Below are positions 1 to 12,566 of a stretch of DNA of 64,000 nt, in pieces; the stretch's first letter is position 1, and the number at the start of each line of letters is the position of its first letter. The DNA is taken from positions 61,800,270-61,864,269 of the forward strand of contig CAIIXF020000001.1 in the NCBI GenBank assembly GCA_903813345.2, given 5' to 3'. The notes beneath the pieces are model-generated. The model saw nothing but the letters and a program-made list of their open reading frames with translations. It did not search any database and had not been told where the DNA came from. The stretch comes from Owenia fusiformis. Its lineage: Eukaryota; Annelida; Polychaeta; Sabellida; Oweniidae. The translations under genes were made by a program, and so were the position numbers.

Positions 1-1500
1 CTTTGTAACAGAGATTGTTCAGAATTCTTGTAATTATAAACTAATAGACGATTCATTATAAACTTAGCATTTCTCATTTTCCAATTAGGGATGAAAGACT
101 GCCCACAAGAACAATGTAGCAGTCATTACCAATGTGGGAAATAGATTATATTACATATTAATGGAAACTTAGAACTAGATTATTATTGTTTAGTTCTTCA
201 TTCACACTCTTTTGACTCATTAAAAATTGTCCAAAGGATAACTTCAGTATTTCAACTTTTGTAACATAGAACACTTTTTTCAATTATTTTCCAAAATTGC
301 ATTTGTTTCACTTTGACTGACATATGCAGAATGACATGCTATTATAACACACCTATTGTTACAATCATACTCGTTATTTTTATATAAATTATTAAATGAC
401 CCATACAAATACATAGATTTCCAATTTTAATTTTGGAATGTAATCTTCTTAAAACACGAACACAGGAAGTGTAATAAAAAATAATTACCTAGAAACAGTG
501 TAAGGAGTCTAACTAATAAAAGTTTGAACCCTAAATAACTATTTGAATTTTTCATGAGGCATGGTTCAGCTCCTGGTTGGAGCAACATTCTTCAGGGCTG
601 AATGAAATGAAAAGTACCCTTGAAAAAGATTTGGTCCATTCGGACTCTTTAAATTAGAAATAATACATTATTTGGCTTCTATCATAAGTTATCAGAAAAC
701 CAATTCATTTTCTGTGTACACTACAAGAAACAGACATTCATTCCACAATGATGCATTGAAGATCATTAAGATTGGCTTGTTAGTATTATATTTTAAGCAT
801 TTTATTTGGAACACAAATCAACAGGCAGATTGTCAAACTGATGGGAAATTCAGTGGAAAAACATAAAAGGAAACCATAGTACATAAATAGTATGTCAGTG
901 AATGAATCTTTTTATTAGTGACATTTAATAGGGCAAAGAATCCTAAAATGTGTAGCAAGGCTCCATTGATATTCAGACACCAAATGTAAAAACAGACAAA
1001 AGCTTGTTGTATCCCATTGTTATTTAACATTAATTACCAATCGGGTAAACTAGAAGTTATCTCTTGTCAATATCATAAGCAGGGGGAAAGGCCGAGGGGG
1101 GGGGGGGCGTTATAGTTCCTTGGAGTGCAGCATAACATAATCAATTACATTAATCCTGTAATAAGTGTGCAAGTAATTTGAATATATGGCAATTAATTGT
1201 ACATTTACATAGCAAACATCATTGATAGTTCAATATATTCAGATCAGAGCATCTTAATTGTGATTGCAAGACAGGAAGATGCAATGAATATGTTAGAATA
1301 TAATGATTGTTGCAATATAGCCCTAAATGCTGCTATGAAAAGTCTGTAGTATAAGATCAATTAGATCTGTTTATTCATATTTTCACAGTATCATCCAAAT
1401 TAAAAGATTTAATACCTCTACAGTTTTCCATTTGTCCAGTTGTCCATTTGTCATTATGTTAAACTCTGTCACAAATGAGCTAAAATAAATATGACTTAAA
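1..1500. other. No gene recognised; AT-rich flank
   Basis: I see no coding exon with protein-like composition and splice borders here. The small ORFs at 672-866 (+) and 833-1030 (-) are AT-rich and resemble nothing I know. A run of G lies near 1096-1107. The stretch is probably intergenic. Confidence 0.5.
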
Positions 1501-1502
1501 CC

Positions 1503-1634
1503 TTGTATTCGCAAATTCAACTGCTGGCTGTCAGCTGACGGATTAACCTACTATTTTATCATTAATGAGTTTGCCATAAAAAGTAGGTTAATCCGGTAGT
1601 TGACAGCCAAAAGTTGCATTCGCGAATGTGAGGC
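1503..1634. repeat. Hairpin MITE, copy 1
   Basis: The two halves are inverted copies. The left half starts TTGTATTCGCAAATTCAA and the right half ends TTGCATTCGCGAATG, and both contain GGATTAACCTACT facing inward. A close relative lies at 1912-2088. This is a small foldback (MITE-like) element; the autonomous partner is unknown. Confidence 0.75.
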
Positions 1635-1911
1635 TAGTGTGCATTTGTTAATTGTAGTTCAAGTATATTGTTATATCCCAAATATTGGACCCATCAGCTG
1701 AAATAATGATTACCCAATTAGCATTTGAATAGATTTTAATGCCTCATGCTGTTCAAGCTGGTAGTTTGAAACTGATAGTAGAGGACCAACTTTTGATTGA
1801 CCCAAATATGGATTTCATGTGCTGACTCATGTGGGTTATCATTCATAATATCAATACTGTAGACTATCTTAGACCCTGTTGCTTTGTTAGCTTTTTTGCA
1901 TGTTAATCATC

Positions 1912-2088
1912 TTAGGTTGTATTCCCGAATGCAAGCGGCGGCTAACAGCTACTGGATTAACCTACTTTTTTATTGGTAACTCATTTAAATATGAATTCCA
2001 TTCATTCATATTTAAATGAGTTGCTCATAAAATAGTAGATTAATCCAGTAGCCGCTAGCCATTAGTTGCATTCGCAAATACAATCTAA
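1912..2088. repeat. Hairpin MITE, copy 2
   Basis: This is a nearly perfect hairpin with arms of about 85 bp. The left arm begins TTAGGTTGTATTC and the right arm ends GCAAATACAATCTAA. The centre carries inverted copies of CTCATTTAAATATGAA. It shares the CGAATGCAA and GGATTAACCTACT blocks with the element at 1503-1634, so both belong to one family about 280 bp apart. Confidence 0.8.
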
Positions 2089-2854
2089 AACTTACACCGA
2101 TGACAACATGTTCGTTAGAAACCTCATAAAATAGATTACATAATATTACATCACTGCTAGTTGAAATATTTTCTAGTGAATACACACTAACATTTCTAAT
2201 TAATCAATCTTATCAATGTGTTATTTACAACACCAAATCTAATGGAGAAATCTCACAAAAAACAATCAATGTGTTATTATGCAAACTTTGAGATGAACAA
2301 ATAAATGGAAATCTAAAATTTTAGCAAATTATTCTCAAATCATGACACTGCCTTTAAGATTTATTATATTTCACGTTGACATATACGCGAGTTATGACCT
2401 AATTAACCTGACAATAGAGTGCATTACGCCCGACAGTACAATACATTAACGAATACAATAATAAAGTGTTAAAGAACATTTATCTTTGTTGATCTTAAAG
2501 ACATTTTTGATTTTTATTCCGTTCCAGTGATTGTAATAGATTACTTTTTGATACAATGTTTAGATAATAATAGTAATGGTCTGTTACATTGATTGAATGG
2601 AAACTCTCCTGATTTACCTAATTTCTCCTAATGCAGCCTGCTTTAAGTGGATAACCTCGACTGTGAAGATACATACCTCAGTGTTTTAATGATGGCTGTG
2701 AAATATTGCATTCTGGTTTTCTTCATCTTCAAATTCTGTGTACATGTATATCAAATCACAAATGTTATTTTTGAGGTATTGATTATGTGGACCATTAAAT
2801 ATAAGAGTTAGATAACCATTAAAAAGACTGGTGGTTGTGCTTTTATTACTTTAA

Positions 2855-3686
2855 AGGCCCCATATAAAGTTTAAACCACTTTGGCTTATATTGTTGTCTT
2901 ATACCCAATGTTATCAAAGTGTGATATGTGAAACTTTTTTTTTAATTTCAAAAAGTGGTTTTTGATAGACTTTTTGTTCCAAAATTTGTGAATTTATTTA
3001 AAACCAACTTTTAGAGGTCACTCATATCTTCTAATTAGCCACAATTTATACCAATGCATAGCATTCATCCTCCTATGTTTTTTGCCGCAAAAATTAAGAA
3101 AATCAGTTCATAAACAAGCGAGAAATGAACTTATCAGTGCATGAAAATGGTTCTGAGAAAAATGCATTTCAAAATTTTAGTTCTCATAGAAACCAATGGT
3201 ACAATGATATCTAAAACATAATTTATTCTTCCTTTTAACCTGGTTAGACAATCAACATTGGTTTTTTATGAAAGTCTAGCATATTTAGAAAAGATTGACA
3301 TGGAAAAAAAAATTCAATTTTTTTCAAAAAGTTTTTGCTACCTTAGTGACATCAGTAATGTTTCAAAATATTTTTGATATGCTAAAACATTGAAGTGGCC
3401 CATTAAATATGGCATTTTATTATTGAAATAGTGTGTCCTTTGTTCAATCTTTGCATTGGTGTTAAAAAGATAATCTTTTTTGAAATGCATTAAGAAATAT
3501 TTGATGATTAAGAAATGTCAACTTTTTTTGAAAAATGGCGGGAAATTTGAATATTTGAGAAATGAAATGCTCACAACTTTTTTTTCAAAAATTTTTTTTG
3601 TTCAAAAATCTCTAAAATCACTTTTTAAGTCCTGACAAATAGTAAATGAATGATAAAAAAATATTTTCAAACTTTAGACGGGGACT
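2855..3686. mobile_element. TTAA-flanked non-autonomous element (832 bp)
   Basis: The 5' end reads AGGCCCCATATAAAGTTT. The 3' end, reverse-complemented, reads AGTCCCCGTCTAAAGTTTG. Both ends abut TTAA (2851-2854 and 3687-3690). TTAA target duplication is typical of piggyBac and some Kolobok elements. The interior is T-rich, with poly-T/poly-A runs and no ORF, so it is non-autonomous. Superfamily is inferred only from the target site. Confidence 0.6.
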
Positions 3687-3690
3687 TTAA

Positions 3691-6436
3691 GTAAACTTAC
3701 AGCTTCATTCATTGAAATCGACAAGGACAATAAAGGTATCATTCTGATACTCACACATCTTTCTGTTTTGACAATGACAAAATCACAAAGAATAGCATGA
3801 ATGAAAAGATTAGCATCTCATGATAATGAAAATGAAGACATTTCAAATGTGTATATTTGACAAAACATTTGGAAAACTAATTTTTGAAACTGATGAAAGG
3901 TTGACCAATTTTGCTCAGAAAATTGGATATTATCTCGTTTTTATGAAAATTCTCCAGCAAGAAATGTTGAATTAGGGAAAGGCCATTGAAAATATTTTGA
4001 CAATGTAGTTAAAACATTTTAATTAAGGATTTTAAATATTGAGAAGTATAAATGTATTTTGTTTTTAATGGGAAACACCTATTATAGTTTGCCGCTGATA
4101 AGGCATTTGTGAAATCAATAAACAGTAATGTATGATATGATATTGAATGGTCATTATTCATCAATAAAATGTCAGTCAATGCACTATGATCATCATCTGA
4201 TCATATCAAAACATATTTGTGTTCAGGTGTCATTCTCCTGGGATGTTACCTCTTTCAGCCTACTTCTGCATATTATGGAAAATTGAAATATTGGATTTTG
4301 ATAAAAAATGTTCCATAACAGTTATCATAACAATGAATAATTATTTCTACATTAAATCCATCTGTACCTTTCACCTGCATTTTACAACTACAATCTAGCT
4401 TAGGAGGCTGTAGTAAGATGTTAAATGGTACTCCACATGTACAGATTATTTTCACTCAAACAGTTATGATCAATACACAATGAAAATATCTATGTGATAT
4501 TGGAATTCTAAAATCAAGTTAATTCAAAATCTAAATCAAAATGAGCCAGTAACTTTGTCAATTAAGGAACCAACATTTTGATGCCATGCATATACATGAA
4601 AGTGAGACCTTATTTTGAGAGGTATGGAGACATATGGAATACCAAATTAAAGCTAAAAAGGACCTTAATTCAATTATTTGTTTGAGGTTTTCATCATTGG
4701 TGTTGGATTTGTCTTCATACCTCTTGAGATTTTAAAATTCCTTATTTCCACATGGTTCCTACTCGCCAATATGCAACAACAATAATTTAACTTCGACCTC
4801 CTAAAAATGAAACACTTTTCAAATTAACCCAGATTTTAAAAATTGATGTAGTACATATTTGATTTAATAAAACAATGACACTATTATTCTTAGATGACTT
4901 ACAGTTACCTTACCAATATGAAATCAGTTTAAAGAAAGATTAGACCGAGAACCTACGTATATTGTAAACAAGGCGCCAAATCCATCACTGAATGAATTAA
5001 CTGTTCTTTAATTGATATTAATCACTCTAAATATAATTGAATTACAATATTAAACCCACAGACTTCATTTGAAGTCATTTCCCTTGGTGGACGAGTGGTG
5101 GACGTATGTCAATATTTGCAAGCAGAAGACAACAGGGGAGAATATCTGGCAAAGTTCTGTAATTAACCACTTTGTTCAAAAATGTACTGTTTCTGGTTAA
5201 TTTCTAACCACTTCATTCATATAAATATATAAAACAGTTCTATATATTGGGCTGGTGAGGCACATAATTAAGTGATTCATGAATTCCTTAAAAAAGACCA
5301 CCAATTTAAACCTCCATCAATAGTCTAATATGTATAGAATTTTCATAAACTACTAAAAATAATGCAAAATTTACTTAATATCTCTAGTGGAATTGAGAAA
5401 ATTAAACACTTTATATAAGAGTGATGTATGTCAAAATGAAGGGATTTTCAATAATTGAAAAACTAAAGGCTAAAAACTTTTTAAAACCCTTTTTTCAAAA
5501 AATATCGAAAACAACTTTCTCAGTCAAATCCCAAAACAAATTATTTGCAAAACTTTGCATGGGGCCTTTAAAATCTGCCAAATACATTAGGGCCTTAATC
5601 CCATTTACAGTACTAAAGAGAACATATTTGATTCGTCATTATGGGAGGGGAAGTGGTCATATTGTTGCATTATTACAATAAGCACTCAACGAGGTCTCTG
5701 ATTTATCTGCTTTTATCATGAAATGATCATATCAGAGCAAAGAGATATGACATAAATGTGGTTACATCAAAACACAATATAAAGTGTTTTCTATGGTTTT
5801 ATTATGATTTGGTTAAAAGGCAATGCATATTGCATATAATGACATATGGTTGTGTTTGTAAAACATGCATTTACATATATATATATATATATCATGATAA
5901 ATATCTAACAAGTTAATAAGATATAAATTGGCACTCAAAATGTATGAATTGTACATAGATCAACATGTAATATATTGTCAATCAATCTTGACTGAAGAAC
6001 TCTAAATCACAAAACATTCCCTACTTGTAGTTATGAACTCATGATTAACAGAGTTTTTGACTAGAAGATATCTAAATGATATCAATACATGGATTTGATT
6101 AATATAGGGAACATTTCTCTTAACTAATTTGAAATAGCAACAAGGTGTCAGCTCAAACTCTATACATATTTATGCAAAAATAAATTCTGTAAACCAGATA
6201 AAACAGTGTTCACCTCAAGGGTCAATAAAACTGTTATAAACAGAAGATAAAACAGCAGACCTCAAATGGTCAAGATGGTTAAAATATTGTTCCACCATAC
6301 ATTGTTCATTGTTGTTGAGCAGAGTGGTATCCGTGCATGGAACAATGTTTCGAAAGTGTTCTTCTTTGAGACACCAATTGTTTTTTTTCCATTGTCTTGT
6401 TCTGATCAGACTTTCATTATTATGCTCATCGTTATC
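3691..6436. other. 3' flank of the costars gene; otherwise unassigned
   Basis: No exon is recognised. For the minus-strand costars gene, a possible poly(A) signal (TTTATT on the plus strand) lies at 5798-5803, which would give a 3' UTR of about 0.6 kb. The ORF at 5421-5681 is lysine-rich, low-complexity and probably not coding. A cDNA would be needed to place the true 3' end. Confidence 0.4.
5874..5894. repeat. (AT)n microsatellite
   Basis: A run of about ten AT dinucleotides lies in the 3' flank of the costars gene. It is a simple repeat with no further structure seen. Confidence 0.85.
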
Positions 6437-7021
6437 TTAGAGTGTTGGCATTTTTCCTATTTCATACTCATCAGTCCCCATTCCAGTTGATTGAGGCAAA
6501 CGAATCAGATGAATATCGACGTCATCATCACGACGTTGCCATAGCATTTCCCGATCAAAATACACAAGTCCTTGTTTTTTAGCTCGCATTAACATTCCCA
6601 CTAACTTATTTGAGATTTTTGTGTAAAATTCAAAAAGCACTCCGAATTTTACTGAATATGTACCATCGGGGTTTGATTTTCCAAGATTATGTATAATGTT
6701 ACATAGCTCAATCACCTCTCCCGTTATACGCTCGTTTGCACTTTTCCCCCGAAATTCCGTCTTTGATCCTTCTTCTGGTTTTCCATATCTATCATCATAT
6801 TTATCATTTATGTCTTTGTAAGTAGCCCCTAATCCTTTATATTGTTCTGAAAAGGGATTGATTTCTTGAGATTGCTGATGTTTGTTTACTCTCTCCTGGA
6901 AAGCAGAAGCCCTGTCTGTGACCCCAATAGATTCTGTATTTGGGGCTGCCACTTGTGTAACAGGGGTTCTTTTCTGCTTTAGACCAGCAAGACGAGATTT
7001 TACGTCTCCTTGATATGGCAT
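6437..7021 (-). CDS. Actin-binding Rho-activating (costars) family protein, terminal coding exon
   Basis: The product is 194 residues. Residues about 97-174 form a costars domain: a hydrophobic helix with GEVIELC, the block VKFGVLFEFYTKISNKLVGM, and the conserved REMLWQRRDDDV. Upstream, NPFSEQY (55-61) and YGKPEEGSKTE (79-89) match the linker preceding costars in vertebrate ABRA, so it is ABRA-like rather than the short ABRACL form. ABRA proteins bind actin and promote MRTF/SRF signalling through Rho; that is family knowledge. The N-terminal 50 residues are charged and probably disordered. I chose the Met codon at 7019-7021 because CTTTTTGTTTCAG, a strong 3' splice site, lies 6 nt upstream, making the 27 earlier in-frame codons intronic. 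The whole CDS therefore sits in one exon preceded by at least one 5' UTR exon. It is shorter than human ABRA (about 380 residues). Confidence 0.92.
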   Translation of the reverse strand: MPYQGDVKSRLAGLKQKRTPVTQVAAPNTESIGVTDRASAFQERVNKHQQSQEINPFSEQYKGLGATYKDINDKYDDRYGKPEEGSKTEFRGKSANERITGEVIELCNIIHNLGKSNPDGTYSVKFGVLFEFYTKISNKLVGMLMRAKKQGLVYFDREMLWQRRDDDVDIHLIRLPQSTGMGTDEYEIGKMPTL

Positions 7022-7042
7022 CTTTATCTGAAACAAAAAGTG
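7022..7042 (-). promoter_or_regulatory. 3' splice site before the costars coding exon
   Basis: Read on the minus strand, a pyrimidine tract CTTTTTGTTTC leads to AG, followed by ATAAAG and the start codon. It implies an untranslated first exon at higher coordinates, which I could not locate. Confidence 0.7.
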
Positions 7043-8680
7043 CAAAAGTACATTAGACAGGGCAGACTGTAGGAGTGAATGGGGTTTGGTTAGTTTGAAC
7101 ACCTGTATCTATAGTATTGCATGCCTATGTGTCGTAAGATGGTCTATAATGATAGCAACAGGTGCATCAGTCAATGTTATGGTAGACCTGCGGCTATATA
7201 CATTTATTAAAACACTTATGCTTATACACATTCTAATTCACATATGTCTCAAAGATTTATATAAGATCAATAATTTAAAGTGGCAGCAAAGAAGAGAAAT
7301 AAAAGATAGAGTTGAAGGTTATTTGAAATCGCATAGCAGGCTGTTGAAGATTTAGTTGAAGGTTATTTGAAATATAAATAAAAAATTGTGTCTAACATTT
7401 TCTATTGGTCTCAATCTTTTTCTGCAATGTAAAAGCTAAAACTAATACCCAGAGGTATGCAGTAGCAGGTTCTATTGTTGCAACATCACTCTCTGCGAAG
7501 GGACACTCCAATTTTGAATGGTAGTGGGTGGTCAAGATGAGCCAAGACGAATAAAGTTGACTTTTTCTGACCAGCTTAGCAGTAATATAGCATAGCCTAG
7601 TGCATACAAATAGCCATTTCTCCTTTTAAATCTTGATTGCATTGAAAACATGTGCATAATTAAATTTATTCCAAAATACGTATATTGTATTCCCTTGGAA
7701 ATAAAAAAAATCGTATTGTCCCTCTTAAAATCATATATACTCAAAAAAGGCTTCTGAATGTTACTTATTGGTATTCAGCAAAACCTGGATGTTACATAAA
7801 TAGAACATTTCGGTTAACAACGTATATTATGTATATTCAGTACTCACATTTGAACAATTTTAAAAGTTTCAATTCCCGTAGTAGATTTATAAAAACCAAA
7901 ATTATCTTACCTATTTTCTGAGTGAGATTTCAAAGGATTAATGTATTAGTTTCCAAACTTCACTGGAATTCTCATCTCAAGTTTGAATCTCTAGTTCACC
8001 AGATGCTTCTAATTACCAACCCTGAAATTATAGATAGTCATATGTACATGTGTATAACATGTGAATTACAGTTAAACTTGTGAAAACGGTATGCTCTCAG
8101 AACTGGTCATTAAAATGTTTGTAGAAAAGGATTCCCACAGAGGTATTCCCGAGAGCAGGTTTTACTGTTTAACACAAAATATAGAATTAACTTTAGAAAG
8201 ATCTCCTGTATAAGGGTTACTGGGTGTCTCAACTTATTAAAATGAGAAAGATATATTTTCACCAAAATAAATACAAATTATGATTAAGCAAGACACAACC
8301 CTGTTAAAAAAATTGACAAGGTCACTGTTAAAATATACAAAGGAGGAATAGTGTCATTAAAATGAAGTTTATAATAGTATCTTAATGAGAGAGAAAACAT
8401 CTGGCCTCATGTTGAATTGCTCAAATTGGCAGGTCACAACTAATTGATCCTAACAAATACAAAAGTAAAACATTTATGAGATGTGATTATGCAATTAAAA
8501 AGCAATAATTAGTTTGTTAATTGGCTTTGCAAAACAAATGTATGTTTTGTTAACTTTACTTTCTTGATTATTCATATTTCCTGGGAAATATTGTTAAGTG
8601 ATTTTGCCATAGGACCTAAATTTAAAATATTTTTTGGGATGCACCTGAACCTACTATGATACTATGAATCTAATATATAC
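7043..8680. other. 5' intron/flank of the costars gene, no exon recognised
   Basis: The first exon and promoter of the costars gene should lie here or further right. The region is AT-rich, and the ORFs at 7086-7355, 7532-7744 and 7685-7921 look like chance. Confidence 0.4.
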
Positions 8681-8688
8681 AAGGGTTG

Positions 8689-9310
8689 ATCCAAAAGTTC
8701 CGAACCGTTTGCTCTAAAAATCTTAATACTTTATGAATATTGTTCATATTTGGCCACAATCACCCCATATATAGTAGTTTCATTTTGTGTAAAAATAAGC
8801 AATAAATTTGACCAGTAACATAGGTGTCTGGTTACTATAGCAACATGACAACAGGGTAGGTGGAGCAAGAGTACGACACAGTTATCCTGGTTCACTCTGT
8901 GGCAACTGGAGTCACCGTCAATGGAGCTTATAATTCAAAGGTCAGTTACAAAACCATATCACTCATTTATAAAGTTGTAAACTAGTTTACTTTTATGAGG
9001 TATGGTGATTTATTTTGAGTCAATCAATTAGGTATGACACTTACTCAGTTTAAAAATGTGCCCCAGGTGCTGAAGGAAGATTTTAAAGATGCCATGAGAA
9101 AAAAACGACCAGATCTCCTTGGGAATTTTCACCATGATAATACCCCAGCCAATAGAGCCAATGTTACAATAGAGGCAATCCACGAGTGCTTACAGTCCCA
9201 ACTACAGCCCCAATCTGCCATATTCTCCTGATATGGCACCATGTGACTTTCAAATGTTTCCTGAGGCCAAGAAACCACTGCATGGTATCCATTTTGATGA
9301 ATTTTTCTGT
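8689..9310 (+). mobile_element. Mariner transposon relic
   Basis: The left end AAGGGTTGATCCAAAAGTTC resembles mariner terminal repeats. From 9034 a decayed transposase reads through a DNTPANRANV block, the counterpart of HDNAPAH. After a frameshift it continues YSPDMAPCDFQMFPEAKKPL, the counterpart of YSPDLAPCDFFLFP, which carries the third catalytic Asp. The protein therefore needs at least two frames. The 5' half of the transposase and the right TIR are missing. It is a dead DNA transposon copy. Confidence 0.75.
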
Positions 9311-9477
9311 TAATCATATTAGAATCATAACAAAGACCTTGATTTTATGATTAATGTCCAATATTATATAACCTCAAAGTTTATTCTGGCCATTGCCAAA
9401 CAATGAACAGAATAAAATTTTCGGTCATATATTATGCCATAAATCATAAAATCTCGGTCTTTATTCCTTAATTTTAA

Positions 9478-11149
9478 CTCTTTGAGTGCCGTGGGGTTTT
9501 GGAATTGTTATGACGTCAAAATGCCACGGAAATGACTATAATATTGATGAAAAAATCGATTTTTATGTTTTTTCCACTCCATGATATTTCTTCCACTGGT
9601 ATCTATCTTGATGATATTGCAAGTGTTAAAATACTTTATTTTCACTTTTAGTTACTATGGTAACATGTTGAACGTCACTTAATCAATACATATTTCAGTT
9701 CTTAGAGGGGTTTTATAGCTAAAATTAACATTGGAAATATCGCACGGTTGAAAGAAAAAAACTTTGAAAACTAAACGTAATAGACTAGATGCGAGTAGAA
9801 ATAATCTTGATTTAAGTCATCAAAAAATAAAAATTCATTCAAACTGATGTCATATTTGGAATCTACATGTAGAATTACATCTAGAAATGTGGTTTTGAAA
9901 AGAGTTTATCAACTTTGAAAATTTAATTTCCTTTGAAAATGTGACTTCTAGGTCGGGGAGATTCCCCATAGAGCCCATATTGTAAAATCACAAAAAGTGA
10001 AATATATTTTCTTGTGTTCGGCAGATTATATTTTCTTTTACTGGGCCTATTTTAATTTGTATAACTATCAGATACAAAAGGGTAATATGGAAAAGTGAAC
10101 CACTAAAACTGATGAATATGCAAGTTTAAGGGAATTCTGTAATACCCTGCCATGTTATTTCCCCCGACTCGGCCACCTGGTGGCGAAACTGGTAACTACC
10201 TACTCGCATCTGAGTAATTACTTTTAGTAATGCGCCCGTTCTTGCGCAACACATTTGGCGTAGCTTATTAAATATTTTAAAACAATAATTCAAATTAAAA
10301 TATGATTCAAATAATTATCCTCTTTCTTTTATTACTCCTTCTTTCAAATTAAAGAAATTCAGCATATACGAACAATATACATGCTATGTACAAAAATAAT
10401 GAATAAATATACAATATCAGGATAATTCAAATTCATACAAATTCAGGCTAACTTTAATTGGCAGAACATATTGTGTGATGTGTATAATGAACCATGGTTT
10501 AATTGTGAAAGCCTACTTGTACTTGTTAGTATAGATCGTAAATATAACTACATTGTATACTGTATATGAGGAATAGATCAGGTCGAATTATTTTTAGTGA
10601 ACAAAACAAACATTACGTTTCACTCATATCCATGCATATTTTATTTCAAATACACGAATTTCAAGTATTTACTTCGTACACTAAATTACGTTGACAGATA
10701 CAATCTAACAAACATCAGCGTTGCAAAAATACGAAAATTACGTGCGTTCATAGCATAAAATAAGTTACCTCAGTTAGTTTGCAACACAATTTGTTTAATT
10801 ACTTGACCAGTAACGTATTATTCACCATTTATGGGGACATTATTGAATCTACTATATTCGGGCCGATATTCCATTAAACCTTGCCAACTTGGTTAAAACG
10901 CATTTGATACGATGTTGTAAGATACCCAGCGTCTGTTAAATTAACTTAAATCAAACTGAGTCCGGGTCGATTTATTAAGACCGATCTAAACAAACATAAA
11001 TAAATAAGAATAGATTATTCATTCTCAGTTGATGACATGTTTCCCTGTGTATATAAACGCGTTATTTTGGGCCGATTTTGGGCCGATCTTGGCACTTTAG
11101 CGACATACATTTTCCCATCGGCCGAATCGGCCCAATGGCACTCAAAGGG
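9478..11149. mobile_element. piggyBac-like non-autonomous element with TTAA target duplication
   Basis: The element is flanked by TTAA on both sides (9474-9477 and 11150-11153). Termini are CTCTTTGAGTGCC on the left and, reverse-complemented, CCCTTTGAGTGCC on the right. CCCTT-type ends plus TTAA are the hallmark of piggyBac. The uninterrupted sister copy near 11489-11492 has a single TTAA, showing the pre-insertion site directly. The interior has no transposase ORF. Its middle part (9777-10215) recurs at 36961-37345 in an RMC1 intron. Confidence 0.85.
9777..10215. repeat. Dispersed repeat shared with an RMC1 intron
   Basis: The segment from AATAGACTAGATGCGAGTAG to the CCACCTGGTGGCGAAACTGG region is matched in the same order at 36961-37345. 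Shared landmarks include AGATTCCCCATAGA and TAATTTGTATAACTATCAGA. The second copy lacks the TTAA ends and is probably a fragment of the same element. Confidence 0.8.
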
Positions 11150-11769
11150 TTAAGATGTTTCATTATTGTATGTGGGTTTGATTTATAGTTTTAATTTGGC
11201 AAAGGGACAATTCTACAGACAAATGCTCTAATACAGTCCGATGAGGATTCATTGAAATCTCCGGATAAATTATGAAAAACAAGGAATTTTGGTACCTCAT
11301 ATACCTATATACTACAATAGAGCCCCATATGGTACCTAAACCCATATTCTACAGTAGAGCTCCATACGGTACCTCAATATTATATAACCTCAAAGTTTAT
11401 TCTGGCCATTGCCAAACAATGAACAGAATAAAATTTTCGGTCATATATTATGCCATAAATCATAAAATCTCGGTCTTTATTCCTTAATTTTAAGATGTTT
11501 CATTATTGTATGTGGGTTTGATTTATAGTTTTAATTTGGCAAAGGGACAATTCTACAGTCCGATGAGGATTCATTGAAATCTCCGGATAAATTATGAAAA
11601 ACAAGGAATTTTGGTACCTCATATACCCATATACTACAATAGAGCCCCATATAATACCTAAACCCATATACTACAGTAGAGCTCCATATGTCCCCTTTAA
11701 AGCCAAAAATGTTTTTGCATAGAATTCCCTGGCAGGGAAAAATAAAACCCCTTCGGTAAGTCCTGTCTT

Positions 11770-12530
11770 TTGCTGTATTCCTCAATTGAGTCAAAAGAGT
11801 GCAAAGAGACTCCAACAAGACCTGGACACACTACAAAGATGGGAGGATTCTTGCAACCCAGACAAATTGGAGGCACTGTACTACTTATAACCAAGAAAAG
11901 ATCATCTCGTTTATGTCAGTACTGCTCCCATGACCAACAATTGCATACAGTTGATACTGCTAAGAACGTAAGTGTAAACATCAGTAACACCTCATCTTGG
12001 AATCCTCACATATCTGCCATCACCAAGAACACCAACTCTAATATCAGCTCCTGGCCCAGCAATATGAGGAAACAAGCATACTATTTGTACCTTTGTTAGA
12101 CCACAGCTACTATTCTCCTACTACTACTATCTACTACTATTCTCAGGCTGCCATCCAGCGCTTATCACAGCCTTTGAAACAAACGTTCCAAAAAACGAGC
12201 TCAACACAGTCATAAACATCCACAATTCATGCAAAACAATCAGAAAAAAGGTATGTCAATCAAATACTATTGGGTTCCAGGACACGTTGATGTCAAAAGC
12301 AGTGAACTGGCTGCAGTCACGCTAAACGGGCAGCACTACAGTAGTTGCAAAAAGCGAAAAATATGCAGAGGCTAAAATAAACAAACAAGAAATATACAGC
12401 CTGATCAATAAATCTGTCCAAACAAATTGGCAGAGGCAATATAACATTCCAAAAAAGTTAGCCATATACAGTTGGAACTTAAGAGCTATTTTGGGAGAGA
12501 AAAACAGGTCTGGAATACATTCTGTATCAC
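11770..12530 (+). mobile_element. Decayed non-LTR retrotransposon with RNase H remnant
   Basis: Around 11800-12110, broken frames give LQQDLDTLQRWED, the helix after the RT palm in jockey/I-type LINEs, and TFVRPQL, the counterpart of the LVRPxLEY motif. Around 12260-12310 the frame gives YYWVPGHVDVKSSELA, a typical RNase H block (WVPGHxGxxxNExAD). Several in-frame stops show it is dead. RNase H suggests the I/jockey group, unlike the LINE family at 13078 and 15240. Confidence 0.6.
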
Positions 12531-12535
12531 TAACC

Positions 12536-12566
12536 ATTCTATGGCCACTGAGTGTGGCCATAGAAT
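12536..12566. repeat. Short perfect hairpin
   Basis: ATTCTATGGCCAC, a 5-nt loop TGAGT, then GTGGCCATAGAAT: a 13-bp perfect stem. No poly-U or other signal suggests a function. Confidence 0.7.

Larger units (their letters stand above)
9340..11695. repeat. Tandem duplication of a ~340-bp segment, one copy interrupted
   Basis: The block starting CAATATTATATAACCTCAAA occurs at about 9358-9477 and again at 11373-11492. The following block, GATGTTTCATTATTGTATGT onward, occurs at 11154-11372 and 11493-11695. In copy 1 the two blocks are separated by the 1672-bp element at 9478-11149; in copy 2 they are contiguous. Copy 1 also has an extra left arm (9325-9350) inverted relative to 9445-9465, suggesting the duplicated unit was itself a TIR element. 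Confidence 0.85.
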
